Shown here piece by piece: positions 34,406 to 46,203 of a stretch of 64,000 nucleotides of DNA. The stretch's first letter is position 1. Each line of letters opens with the position of its first letter. The notes beneath the pieces are model-generated. The model searched no databases. It had not been told where the DNA came from and saw nothing but the letters and a program-made list of their open reading frames with translations. The stretch comes from Paenibacillus xylanilyticus. GTDB lineage: Bacteria; Bacillota; Bacilli; Paenibacillales; Paenibacillaceae. Made by a program: the position numbers and the translations under genes. The stretch is taken from the NCBI RefSeq assembly GCF_009664365.1, contig NZ_CP044310.1, forward strand, positions 1,995,001 through 2,059,000. The letters run 5' to 3'.

Positions 34406-34429
34406 AGACAAAACGGAGGAGGATAATCA

Positions 34430-37372
<2,943 letters not shown>

Positions 37373-37392
37373 CGATAGGGAGGTAGAGCAAG

Positions 37393-38790
37393 ATGGCTAA
37401 AAAAGCACCAGAAATGGAAGAGTATAAATATGGTTTTCGCGATGAGCACAAATCCATCTTTCAAACCGGTAAAGGTCTGACTGCAGAAGTCGTTACCGAA
37501 ATTTCCCGGATTAAAAACGAACCGGAGTGGATGCTCGAGTTCCGCTTGAAAGCACTGAAACAGTTCGAGAAAATGCCAATGCCAAAATGGGGCGGAGATC
37601 TCGATGAGCTGGATTTCAATGATATCCAGTACTATGTTCGTCCTTCTGAAAAACAAGGTAAAACATGGGAAGAGGTTCCTTCCGAAATCAAGGAAACCTT
37701 TGATAAACTGGGTATTCCTGAAGCCGAGCAAAAGTTCCTTGCAGGTGTATCCGCTCAGTACGAATCTGAGGTTGTATACCACAACATGCAAAAAGAACTG
37801 GAAGACCAAGGCGTAATCTTCATGGATACCGATACGGCTCTTAGAGAGCACCCGGAAATCCTTCGTGAATACTTCGCTACGGTAATTCCGCCAGCGGACA
37901 ACAAATTCGCAGCACTGAACAGTGCCGTATGGTCCGGAGGAAGCTTCATTTACGTGCCTAAGGGCGTTAAGTGTGAAGTGCCTCTGCAAGCCTATTTCCG
38001 GATTAACTCCGAGAATATGGGACAATTCGAGCGTACGCTTATCATTGCGGACGAAGACAGCTTCGTTCACTATGTTGAAGGCTGTACAGCTCCAATTTAC
38101 AGCACGAACTCACTCCACAGTGCCGTGGTTGAGATCATCTGTAAGAAAAATGCCCGTGTTCGTTACACTACGATTCAAAACTGGGCACCAAACATCTACA
38201 ACCTGGTAACCAAACGTGCAGTTGCTGAAGAGAACGCAACAATGGAATGGGTAGATGGTAACATCGGATCCAAACTGACAATGAAATATCCAGCCGTTGT
38301 ACTGAAAGGCCGTGGAGCAAAAGGTTCCGTACTTTCCATCGCTGTAGCTGGTAAAAATCAGCATCAGGATGCAGGTGCGAAAATGATCCACTTGGCTCCA
38401 GACACGACTTCAACGATTGTATCCAAATCCATCAGTAAGCATGGTGGTAAAGTAACCTACCGTGGTCTGGCTTCCTTTGGTCGTCAAGCAGAAGGTGCCA
38501 AGTCCAATATCAAATGTGATACGCTCATTCTGGATAATGAGTCCACATCGGATACCATTCCTTACAATGAAATCATGAATGATAACATTATGCTGGAGCA
38601 TGAAGCTACGGTATCGAAAGTATCTGAGGACCAACTCTTCTATCTGATGAGCCGTGGTCTGACCGAAGCTGAAGCAACACAAATGATCATCATGGGCTTC
38701 ATTGAGCCGTTCACGAAAGAATTGCCAATGGAATATGCGGTAGAAATGAACAGATTAATCAAATTCGAAATGGAAGGCAGCATTGGTTAA
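37393..38790 (+). CDS. sufB: Fe-S cluster assembly protein SufB
   Basis: The 465-residue protein is SufB, the scaffold subunit on which the nascent cluster forms. Conserved blocks include [47 protein letters not shown], and [23 protein letters not shown]. It is the last gene of the operon. GGGAGG lies about 8 bases before the ATG, and a terminator follows. Confidence 0.97.
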   Translation: MAKKAPEMEEYKYGFRDEHKSIFQTGKGLTAEVVTEISRIKNEPEWMLEFRLKALKQFEKMPMPKWGGDLDELDFNDIQYYVRPSEKQGKTWEEVPSEIKETFDKLGIPEAEQKFLAGVSAQYESEVVYHNMQKELEDQGVIFMDTDTALREHPEILREYFATVIPPADNKFAALNSAVWSGGSFIYVPKGVKCEVPLQAYFRINSENMGQFERTLIIADEDSFVHYVEGCTAPIYSTNSLHSAVVEIICKKNARVRYTTIQNWAPNIYNLVTKRAVAEENATMEWVDGNIGSKLTMKYPAVVLKGRGAKGSVLSIAVAGKNQHQDAGAKMIHLAPDTTSTIVSKSISKHGGKVTYRGLASFGRQAEGAKSNIKCDTLILDNESTSDTIPYNEIMNDNIMLEHEATVSKVSEDQLFYLMSRGLTEAEATQMIIMGFIEPFTKELPMEYAVEMNRLIKFEMEGSIG

Positions 38791-38808
38791 TTGCTGCTTG
38801 CTGCATAG

Positions 38809-38845
38809 ACAAGGACCGGGGGATTTCCTCCGGTCCTTGTTTCTT
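38809..38845 (+). terminator. Rho-independent terminator after the suf operon
   Basis: ACAAGGACCGG pairs with CCGGTCCTTGT, followed by TTCTT. Confidence 0.85.
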
Positions 38846-38998
38846 CATGCACGAAAATAATCCGACTTTATATGAAAAAGGGACTTGTGTAACAGAAAAA
38901 CGGATGGTTGAATCGCTGTTTTTCGCATAAAATAGGTTCAACAGCACAAGCGATTTCATAGATTGCTGCATCTATTGATAGAAAAGGATGGTGAATCT

Positions 38999-39721
38999 AT
39001 GAGCTTCAATCCTTTTGAAGGATATCGCATTACAAGTTCGTTTGGTTATCGCATTCATCCCATTCATGGTGGACAAACGTTCCATCGGGGAATTGACCTC
39101 GTCACAGAACCCTGGAATGGCCCTGTATACGCCTTTATGGAAGGAACCGTACGATTTGCCGCAGAAGGAGCTACGGGCTCCGGATTCGGCGGTTATGGGC
39201 TTACAGTTGCTGTACAGGATCATCGTGGGTATCTGCATTGTTACGCCCATCTATCGCGAATTGCGGTTAGTGTAGGTCAGCGGGTGAAGCGTGGTCAACT
39301 CTTGGGAAACCAAGGGAGTACAGGTCAGAGTACAGGACCCCATGTCCATTATGAAATTCGTAAAACGAGTACCCCTTCTTACGGGTATACAGCCAGTGTG
39401 GATGGAGTGGTTGAGCCGGAAGCATATTTGCAATCGGAATTCGGTTCCACATCTGAAGAGCAGGAGGCTCTGCCGATGACAAGTGAAGAGAAGAAAGCTT
39501 TTGAAGCGATGGAAAAGACTCTGGAAGCTCAGGCGTCCTGGATCGCGCAGCAGAAGAATCTATCCAACATGCCCTGTCCGCCTTGGGCAGCTGAAGCTTA
39601 TCATTACTATCGTCCTTATATCCAGACGGACACAGGCAGTTATGACTTCTGGAGACTGCTGGTTATTATGTATCGCAAGGAAAAAGGAATTCAGGTCTCG
39701 TTCGATTCAGGAAAACAATAA
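38999..39721 (+). CDS. M23 family metallopeptidase without a signal peptide
   Basis: The 240-residue protein has an N-terminal LytM-type peptidase domain (residues about 5-145). The zinc site is complete: HRGIDL supplies the first His and Asp, and GPHVHYEIR the last His. Such enzymes cut peptidoglycan cross-bridges. No signal peptide or membrane segment is visible, which is odd for a cell-wall enzyme; release by lysis, a holin, or mother-cell lysis are possibilities. The C-terminal part (about 160-240) is helical with Trp/Tyr-rich PCPPWAAEAYHYYRPYI, perhaps a wall-binding region. AAAGGATGG is 8 bases before the ATG. Confidence 0.8.
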   Translation: MSFNPFEGYRITSSFGYRIHPIHGGQTFHRGIDLVTEPWNGPVYAFMEGTVRFAAEGATGSGFGGYGLTVAVQDHRGYLHCYAHLSRIAVSVGQRVKRGQLLGNQGSTGQSTGPHVHYEIRKTSTPSYGYTASVDGVVEPEAYLQSEFGSTSEEQEALPMTSEEKKAFEAMEKTLEAQASWIAQQKNLSNMPCPPWAAEAYHYYRPYIQTDTGSYDFWRLLVIMYRKEKGIQVSFDSGKQ

Positions 39722-39818
39722 GGGCCAGCGTGCTGTATACGATGATTCGTACCTGAAGCAGGCAAAAAACCATTTATCGAATATTGCCATTTCGCCCGGT
39801 TCGCTTCCCCTGCAAGAT

Positions 39819-39827
39819 CATATGTTA
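39819..39827 (+). promoter_or_regulatory. Possible sigma-K-type -10 element upstream of the YjcZ-like gene
   Basis: CATATGTTA matches the sigma-K -10 consensus CATANNNTA and lies 30 bases before the ATG. A good AC -35 element was not found, so this is tentative. Confidence 0.3.
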
Positions 39828-39857
39828 GGGTATACCTGATGAAGAGGAGGCAATCAC

Positions 39858-39989
39858 ATGAGCGAGGTAGGATATGGCTGTGGTGGCAATGTTGGCGGCA
39901 TCGGTGGATACAACCCATTCACATCGGTAGGCGCAATCTTGGTATTGTTCATTCTGTTGGTTATCATCACTAAAGCATTCTGCGTGTAA
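39858..39989 (+). CDS. YjcZ family sporulation peptide
   Basis: A 43-residue peptide preceded by GAGGAGG. The N-terminal half is Gly-rich (EVGYGCGGNVGGIGGYN); the C-terminal half is one hydrophobic helix (AILVLFILLVIITKAF) ending C-V. This layout is typical of the YjcZ family of small membrane peptides made during sporulation. The gene is short enough to be missed by routine annotation. A terminator follows 26 bases after the stop. Confidence 0.85.
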   Translation: MSEVGYGCGGNVGGIGGYNPFTSVGAILVLFILLVIITKAFCV

Positions 39990-40014
39990 TACGCGTATCA
40001 AACCTGAATAAAGC

Positions 40015-40047
40015 AAAAGGGAAACCGGAATTCGGTTTCCCTTTTTA
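40015..40047. terminator. Terminator between the YjcZ-like gene and the HD-GYP gene
   Basis: AAAAGGGAAACCG pairs perfectly with CGGTTTCCCTTTT. The A and T runs on either side suggest action in both directions. Confidence 0.9.
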
Positions 40048-40124
40048 CTTTCATAAAATAAGTTCCTGTATTGTAATTCTTCGTAATTATTCATTTTTCT
40101 ACGTGCCGCTGCGAAACCATGGAG

Positions 40125-41174
40125 CTATTGAATATAAATTTCGACGATGGCGATATCTCTTTCTTTCGCTAAATCAATAAAGGCTGTGGATGTCTGAACA
40201 AGCGGACGGAAATAGTCTGCAGGGTTATTCATGACGATAATGCCCGTTTCCCCCGAGGTGAGCAGTACCCTTTTTCCTATAAAATTGGGCAGCATGTGTT
40301 TGATGAGCTCCTGGGTAGCTTCTCCGTTGAGTTGGCCAAAGCTCAGGCTGTACAGCTCGCACAGCACGGAGATTAACTCCTGCTTGGTCTGATATACCCG
40401 GTTGGTCGTCATCGCGCTGTAAACGTCAGCTACGGCCGTAATACGGGCATATGGATGAATATCATTCCCTTTCAGTCCATGAGGGTAGCCGCTTCCGTCT
40501 TCCCGCTCATGATGCTGAAGGGCGACCGTAGCCAAAATCTCATCCTGCGTGGACTCTTTAACAATCTCATATCCGTATAACGTATGTTTCTTCATTTCTT
40601 CGAATTCTTCCGGGGTTAGTTTTCCCGGTTTATGTAGCATTTCAGGAGAAATCTTGGATTTTCCAATATCGTGCAGATAACCTGCTTTGGCTACGGTCAG
40701 GCATTCTTCAGGATTGTAGCCCATCCAGCCAGCAATATAAAACGCGAGCATTCCCACTTGCAATGAATGGTTGTAGGTATAATCATTATCGCCGTCAAGC
40801 ATAAGTAGTAGGGAAACGACATCCTTCTGTTTCTCCAGTTGAGTTGTCAGGTTAATCAAAATTTCATCGACCTGAGCTTCGTCAATAAATCCTTTCTCCA
40901 TCGCTTGCTGAAACAGAGATTCGGTACCTTTGATCGTATCGTCAAACAAGGTAGTTAACAGACGGGTCTGATCGGAAGGCATGGTTTGCGTATCAGAGTG
41001 TAGGTTGGATGTTGTATGTTCTACATCTGCGTAATCGATTCCATGTTGCAGCAATTTGGTAATATCGTCTTCGCTGAGTAAGGAACCTTTCATCAGCATG
41101 TGGAGACCTGAACTGTTGTATACATCATTTTTTAACAGATCACCAGGTTTAAGATCAGTAACATGCACTCTCAC
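40125..41174 (-). CDS. HD-GYP domain phosphodiesterase
   Basis: This 349-residue protein has an N-terminal region of about 120 residues (including VRVHVTDLKPGDLLKNDVY) and an HD-GYP domain. The metal motif LHDIGK, then HHEREDGSGYPHGLKG with an intact GYP, indicate c-di-GMP (or related dinucleotide) hydrolysis. The GTG start (VRVHVTD) is 7 bases after GGTGG. A minus-strand promoter TTGTCA/TATTAT lies just upstream. A second HD-GYP gene of the same design lies 3 kb away on the other strand; the two look like diverged paralogues. Confidence 0.9.
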   Translation of the reverse strand: MRVHVTDLKPGDLLKNDVYNSSGLHMLMKGSLLSEDDITKLLQHGIDYADVEHTTSNLHSDTQTMPSDQTRLLTTLFDDTIKGTESLFQQAMEKGFIDEAQVDEILINLTTQLEKQKDVVSLLLMLDGDNDYTYNHSLQVGMLAFYIAGWMGYNPEECLTVAKAGYLHDIGKSKISPEMLHKPGKLTPEEFEEMKKHTLYGYEIVKESTQDEILATVALQHHEREDGSGYPHGLKGNDIHPYARITAVADVYSAMTTNRVYQTKQELISVLCELYSLSFGQLNGEATQELIKHMLPNFIGKRVLLTSGETGIIVMNNPADYFRPLVQTSTAFIDLAKERDIAIVEIYIQ

Positions 41175-41217
41175 GTATAAACCACCTTTTCCTCGACTTA
41201 TATCGACATATATGCTT

Positions 41218-41246
41218 ATAATAACAAGAAAAAAATGGGTTGACAA
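41218..41246 (-). promoter_or_regulatory. Sigma-A promoter for the HD-GYP gene
   Basis: On the minus strand TTGTCA (41241-41246) and TATTAT (41218-41223) are separated by exactly 17 bases, about 45 bases upstream of the GTG start. Confidence 0.65.
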
Positions 41247-41294
41247 CGACTTATTTACTAATTTAATTAGCCTTGCAAGAGGTGGAGTGACTAT

Positions 41295-42044
41295 TTATAA
41301 ATTGTCCAAGGGGTTCCAGGGTCCCAGTTGATGTCCCTTCCACTCGGAACCATCGTCCCATATTTCCTTTTTCCAGATCGGGACCGTTTGTTTAAGTCTT
41401 TCAATAGCGTAGCGACTGGCGTCATAACAATCACTGCGGTGAGGCGAGGAGACGGCAATAATAACACTAATCTCTGCAACGTCAACCTGACCGATCCGGT
41501 GGCTGATTGCACATCTGACCCCTGGCCAACGCTCGGAGATTTCACTTCCGATGTTAGCCATCTGAGAAAGCGCCATCGGTACATAAGCTTCATATTCCAG
41601 ATGGACCGTTCGCTGTTCCCCTGTCATTTCACGCGTAGTACCTACAAAAGTCAGTGCTGCCCCGTGGTTTGCGGTAATGACCAGAGCTGTTGTTTTTTCC
41701 ACGGACAGGGGGGACTTCGTAATCATAAACATACCGTCCGGAGTACGATGTTCGGATAGTGAAGACCTATGCTCATCCTCGGACCCACCAGTACCGTCAC
41801 CTCCTGAAACGGGGGGAATTAAGGCAAGTTCATCTTCGGGCTTAATCATCGTATCGGCAGGAGCGTACTCCTGGTTCACCGCCAGAAAGGAACTTCGAAT
41901 CTGTGAAGCAGCCTCTGGATAGGCGAGTGCCAGGCTTTCTTTGAGAAGAGCTGCGGTCAAAGGACTTTTCGTATATTCATATTCAAGCAGGGACGTGCCC
42001 AAACGTTCGGCAATACCTGCAAACAGTTGTATGGTTAATATCAT
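41295..42044 (-). CDS. MoaD-MoaE fusion, molybdopterin synthase
   Basis: The 249-residue protein joins both subunits of molybdopterin synthase, which adds two sulfurs to cyclic pyranopterin monophosphate. Residues 1-82 are MoaD, ending in PPVSGG; residues about 105-249 are MoaE, with GTTREMT, HRIGQVDVAEISV, SPHRSDCYDA and the catalytic LKQTVPIWKKEIWDDGSEW. The Gly-Gly at 81-82, which must become a C-terminal thiocarboxylate, is internal and followed by a Gly/Glu/Ser-rich linker. Cleavage after Gly-Gly, as reported for mycobacterial MoaX, would be needed. GAGGTGA precedes the ATG. No other moa genes are adjacent. Confidence 0.9.
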   Translation of the reverse strand: MILTIQLFAGIAERLGTSLLEYEYTKSPLTAALLKESLALAYPEAASQIRSSFLAVNQEYAPADTMIKPEDELALIPPVSGGDGTGGSEDEHRSSLSEHRTPDGMFMITKSPLSVEKTTALVITANHGAALTFVGTTREMTGEQRTVHLEYEAYVPMALSQMANIGSEISERWPGVRCAISHRIGQVDVAEISVIIAVSSPHRSDCYDASRYAIERLKQTVPIWKKEIWDDGSEWKGHQLGPWNPLDNL

Positions 42045-42164
42045 GCTTATGCGTCACCTCTTTTTTATCTCTAAACCCTTTCAATATATCATAACGACGC
42101 GGAAAATGTTATGCTTATCTATTAGAGGAATGTACGTCAGGCAAGGACGAGAGGAGGCGGTGTG

Positions 42165-43598
42165 ATGAGCACCAAGGAAAAACAAACGTTAACCATTCTG
42201 CACACCAATGACATCCATAGTCATTTTGGTTCCATGAGCTCTATCGCCGCCATGATTGAACAAGAGAGAGAACGTAGCGAAAACGTTCTAGTTCTGGATA
42301 TCGGAGATCATATGGATCGTATGGCCGTAGAGACAGAGGGCACACTTGGGGGAGCCAACGTCGATGTAATTAATTTGACGGGGTATGATGCCATAACGAT
42401 TGGCAATAACGAGGGACTGACATTTACACCGGAGCAGCTGGCACAGTCCTATTCAGGACTATTGTGTCCTGTCGTGTGCGGAAATGTTGTGGAAGAGGCC
42501 AGTGGTCAGCCTCCAGTATGGATGAACTCATCCCTTATTGTGGACAAAGGTCCATTTCGGATAGGTTTGCTCGGAGCTACTGCACCGTTTACTGCTTTTT
42601 ACGACTTGCTGGGATGGAAGCTGCTTGACCCTGTGGAAACACTGCGTGAGCAAGTTGAGGCGCTGCGCCCTAATGTGGATATTGTCATTATACTCTCCCA
42701 TCTGGGTCTATCAACGGACCGGAAACTCGCGGAGCAGATTGAGGGCATTGACGTTATTCTTGGCGGACACACTCACCATGTGATCGAGGAACCTCTGGTC
42801 ATTGGCAATGCAGTGCTGGGAGCAGCCGGAAAATTCGGTCAGTGGCTTGGTAAAGTTGTACTTGAGCGGGATAGCGATGCGAACAAGCCCAGACTGGTTA
42901 GTAGTGGCTGTTTTCCATTGAAGGATCAGATGCTGGATGAGAAGGTTGCACTGGCTATCGCAGCACATCGCGCGGAGGCAGAGCGTGCTCTTGGACAGAC
43001 AGCTGTAATGATTGACCGAACTCTTCCGATAAAATATGAGAAGGAATCACCATTCGCATCGCTGCTCGCGCAGGCAGTAAGGCACTTCACGGGAGCTGAG
43101 CTGTCACTGGTTAACGCTGGCCAACTCCTGGGTGAACTTCCGCAAGGGGACATCAGCAAGGGAATGCTGCATTCCCTATGTCCTTCTCCGATCAATGCTT
43201 GTACAATAAGGCTGAAAGGCAGAGAGATTCGTGAAGCGCTGGAACAGTCTTTGCTTCAGGAATATGCGGATAAGCCCATCATCGGATTTGGATTTCGCGG
43301 GAAGATACTTGGTACGCTGTGTGTGGATGGTATGGAGATGGAGTATGATCCTGCGGGTCCCCCATATCATAAGATCAATGCATTATATGTCGATGGTAAG
43401 CCTATGGGTGATGAACAGGAATATGTGGTCGGAACACTAGACATGTTTACATTCAATGTGGGATACCCTTCGTTAGCCCGGGGAACCGAGATCGCATATC
43501 GACTTCCTGAATTTATACGGGATCTGCTGGAGATCGAATTAAAAAGACCAGGGGCGTTGGATGATAGCCTGCGATCCCGCTGGCATGAAAGAAATTGA
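42165..43598 (+). CDS. yunD: Cytoplasmic 5'-nucleotidase / metallophosphatase (YunD-like)
   Basis: The 477-residue protein has an N-terminal calcineurin-type metallophosphatase domain (HTNDIHSHF, LDIGDHMD, GNNEG, ILSHLG, GGHTHH) and a C-terminal 5'-nucleotidase substrate domain (SLVNAGQLLGELPQGDI). No signal peptide is present, unlike most UshA-type enzymes, so it probably acts inside the cell, as YunD of Bacillus does. GAGGAGG is 7 bases before ATG 42165; the GTG one codon earlier is closer than usual. It might degrade nucleotides or their damaged forms. Confidence 0.85.
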   Translation: MSTKEKQTLTILHTNDIHSHFGSMSSIAAMIEQERERSENVLVLDIGDHMDRMAVETEGTLGGANVDVINLTGYDAITIGNNEGLTFTPEQLAQSYSGLLCPVVCGNVVEEASGQPPVWMNSSLIVDKGPFRIGLLGATAPFTAFYDLLGWKLLDPVETLREQVEALRPNVDIVIILSHLGLSTDRKLAEQIEGIDVILGGHTHHVIEEPLVIGNAVLGAAGKFGQWLGKVVLERDSDANKPRLVSSGCFPLKDQMLDEKVALAIAAHRAEAERALGQTAVMIDRTLPIKYEKESPFASLLAQAVRHFTGAELSLVNAGQLLGELPQGDISKGMLHSLCPSPINACTIRLKGREIREALEQSLLQEYADKPIIGFGFRGKILGTLCVDGMEMEYDPAGPPYHKINALYVDGKPMGDEQEYVVGTLDMFTFNVGYPSLARGTEIAYRLPEFIRDLLEIELKRPGALDDSLRSRWHERN

Positions 43599-43667
43599 CG
43601 AGTACTTGCCTTCTGCTGAAGCGGCGGCTAGTGGAAATTACATCTACGGAGCGGGAGAGGATAGGCT

Positions 43668-44786
43668 GTGCGTTTGGTACATATAAACCTATTGCAGCCT
43701 GGCATGAAGCTGGGGAAACGGATTTATAGCGAAGAGGGTTTGGTTCTGCTTAGTGAAGATGTGGAACTGACCGAGCGGTTGATTAGACGTCTAAAAGACC
43801 TCGGCGTAGGTTACGTATATATTAAGGAAGCAGCGACAGAGGATATCATCGTTCCCGATATGCTTCAGGAGGAAACCAGACGCAGGGCACTGGTAGAAAT
43901 CAAGCAGCAGTTTCAGAGTATGTCAGGTATGAAGACCAAAAGCCGGATTCCGCATTTCGGCAAAGCGCTGAGTGGTCTGATGAATACCATTCTGGAGGAC
44001 ATCGGTGGTCAAAAGGAAGCAATGATCATGCTGATGGATATGAACTCCAGTGATCTTGATCTGTACAACCACTCCTTGAACGTATGTGTGTACACACTGG
44101 TTTTGGGCGTCGCCTCAGGGTATTCCAGACAGCAGCTGATGGAAATTGGACTGGGTGCCCTGCTGCATGATATAGGAAAGACACAGATTGATCCAGTTGT
44201 TTTGCATAAACCAGCGAAATTGACGGATGAGGAATTTAAAATCATTCAGCAGCATACTACATATGGACATCGGATTTTAAAAGATGAACCAGGCATACCG
44301 CTGCTGGCAGCGCATTGCGCCCTGCAGCACCATGAGCGAATCGACGGTAGTGGCTATCCGTTTGGCCTCAAGGGTCCTCAAATTCATGAGTATGCCAAGT
44401 GGATTGCACTGGCTGACTCGTATGACGCGATGACGAGTAATCGCGTATACCGGAAGTCATTGCTCCCTCACCAGGCAGTGGAAGTATTATATACGGGATC
44501 TGGCTCGTTGTATGAACAGCGTATGCTGGAGAAATTCCGTGACTGTGTGGCAATTTATCCCGTAGGTCTATCTGTGACGCTGAGCACGGGGGAAGTCGGC
44601 GTCGTTGCATCCATCGATTCACGTATCCCGCAGCGGCCCCGGATTCGGGTGTTAAAGGATGCGGATGGACAGACGTTAAAGGCTCCTTACGAAATAGATC
44701 TGTCCACAGCCCTATCGGTTATGATTACTGGTGTAGAAGGCGATGAGGGCGTGCCTCCAACTCCTTCCTGTGATGAATTTTCTTGA
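43668..44786 (+). CDS. HD-GYP domain phosphodiesterase
   Basis: The 372-residue protein has an N-terminal region like that of the minus-strand HD-GYP protein (VHINLLQPGMKLGKRIYSEEG) and a C-terminal HD-GYP domain: LLHDIGKTQIDPVVLHKP, HHERIDGSGYPFGLKG with intact GYP, and DSYDAMTSNRVYR. It is expected to hydrolyse c-di-GMP. The C-terminal 60 residues contain a small beta module (LSTGEVGVVASID). The GTG start follows GGGAGAGGAT. It is 69 bases after the YunD-like gene and may be co-transcribed. Confidence 0.9.
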   Translation: MRLVHINLLQPGMKLGKRIYSEEGLVLLSEDVELTERLIRRLKDLGVGYVYIKEAATEDIIVPDMLQEETRRRALVEIKQQFQSMSGMKTKSRIPHFGKALSGLMNTILEDIGGQKEAMIMLMDMNSSDLDLYNHSLNVCVYTLVLGVASGYSRQQLMEIGLGALLHDIGKTQIDPVVLHKPAKLTDEEFKIIQQHTTYGHRILKDEPGIPLLAAHCALQHHERIDGSGYPFGLKGPQIHEYAKWIALADSYDAMTSNRVYRKSLLPHQAVEVLYTGSGSLYEQRMLEKFRDCVAIYPVGLSVTLSTGEVGVVASIDSRIPQRPRIRVLKDADGQTLKAPYEIDLSTALSVMITGVEGDEGVPPTPSCDEFS

Positions 44787-45008
44787 TCACTGTTAAGTTA
44801 TTGCCAGCAGGGAGACTGCGCTCATAGCAATATCCGGGCCGGGTTGGCCCTGGAGTTGTATGGGCGTTTTTGTCATGTAATGGACAGAGCACTTCATGCC
44901 GAAGCGTTCAAAATTGTGCTATGATAAAAGATAGCTCCAAAAAGATCATGCCAAAGTATGATGTAAATAAAACTTTTTAGGTTAATAAAAGGAATAAGGT
45001 GAAGAACA

Positions 45009-46145
45009 ATGACCATGCTAAACTCAGGATCGGTTGAACCGATGCCTTTATCGCCGACAAATGATCCATGGGATCCGATCGGCTCTTTGCGTACATATGG
45101 ACGCCACGTGTTAACCAGTGTTGAAATGACCGTGACTCATCTGTGCAATATGAGATGTGAGCACTGTGCTGTAGGGGATATGCTCACGATGCGTGAAGCT
45201 CCCGCACTGCCACTGCCTCTAATGCTGAAGCGGCTGGACGAAGTGGAGCATCTGCAGACCATCAGTTTGACAGGTGGTGAGCCGAGCTTCAGTCAAAAGA
45301 CAGTGGATGAAATGATCATCCCGCTGCTGAAATATGCCAAGGAGCGCGGCATAAGATCACAGATCAACTCCAACCTGACGCTGGATCTCAGTCGTTACGA
45401 GAAACTGCTGCCATACCTTGATGTGATGCACATCTCATTCAACTACCTGAATGCTGATGATTTCCATCAAGTCGGTTTTGCCAACAGCGGCAGACCTGTC
45501 AAGCGTGAAGTAGCGGTGAAAATGTATGAGAAAATGATAGAGAATTCGCGCAAACTGAGTGAAGCAGGCATGTTTATCTCGGCTGAATCCATGATTAATT
45601 TCCGTACTCATGATAAGTTGGAGGGGATCCATCAACTGATTCGGGAGATGGGCTGTGTACGTCATGAAGTTCATCCGATGTATAACTCAAATTTTGCTTC
45701 CACATTACCTGTCTTGTCTCTGGACCATATGCGAGCAGCCATTCATCGCTTGCTGGATGTGCGCGACAAAGATATGTGGATGTTGTTCGGAACACTTCCA
45801 TTCTTTGCTTGCAGTGCGGCCGATCAGGATCGGGAATTGATCAATCGCCTGTACAGTGAGCCTAATGTGACCGTACGCAATGATCCGGATGGCCGTAATC
45901 GCGTTAACGTCAACATGTTTACAGGCAATGTGTACGTTACGGATTTTGCTGACATCCCTGCCTTTGGCAACATTCGGGATCGGAAGCTGGATGATGTGTT
46001 CCATGAATGGTCAGCGGAGCATCCGCTTAATCAGACCGTTAACTGTCACTGTGATGCTGCGTCCTGCTGCGGCCCTAACCTGCTGGTGGCGGACATGTAT
46101 TATAAAGGTGTGGATTTCAAATCCAGAAAAGCAATTACGCGCTGA
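45009..46145 (+). CDS. yfkAB: Radical SAM protein YfkAB (CxCxxxxC motif)
   Basis: The 378-residue protein has the radical SAM cluster motif CNMRCEHC near residue 48 and the glycine-rich SLTGGEP. The C-terminal NCHCDAASCCGPN carries the CxCxxxxC motif that names this family and probably binds a second iron-sulfur cluster. The reaction is unknown. In B. subtilis the reading frame was once annotated as two genes (yfkA, yfkB); here it is intact. It stands alone about 220 bases after the HD-GYP gene. Confidence 0.9.
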   Translation: MTMLNSGSVEPMPLSPTNDPWDPIGSLRTYGRHVLTSVEMTVTHLCNMRCEHCAVGDMLTMREAPALPLPLMLKRLDEVEHLQTISLTGGEPSFSQKTVDEMIIPLLKYAKERGIRSQINSNLTLDLSRYEKLLPYLDVMHISFNYLNADDFHQVGFANSGRPVKREVAVKMYEKMIENSRKLSEAGMFISAESMINFRTHDKLEGIHQLIREMGCVRHEVHPMYNSNFASTLPVLSLDHMRAAIHRLLDVRDKDMWMLFGTLPFFACSAADQDRELINRLYSEPNVTVRNDPDGRNRVNVNMFTGNVYVTDFADIPAFGNIRDRKLDDVFHEWSAEHPLNQTVNCHCDAASCCGPNLLVADMYYKGVDFKSRKAITR

Positions 46146-46203
46146 TTAGGCGCTGATATTCCAGGTATATTCCTGAAATAGATAGAAAAAGGGGAGTGTC
46201 GAC

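Noticed and set aside
39483..39839. 118-codon frame overlapping the 3' end of the M23 peptidase
   Set aside because: It is a shifted frame of the peptidase gene (Arg/Lys-rich, no ribosome site) and carries no domain.
44850..44877. Terminator after the second HD-GYP gene
   Set aside because: Only a 4-bp GCCC/GGGC stem with GTTTTT is present; too weak to annotate.
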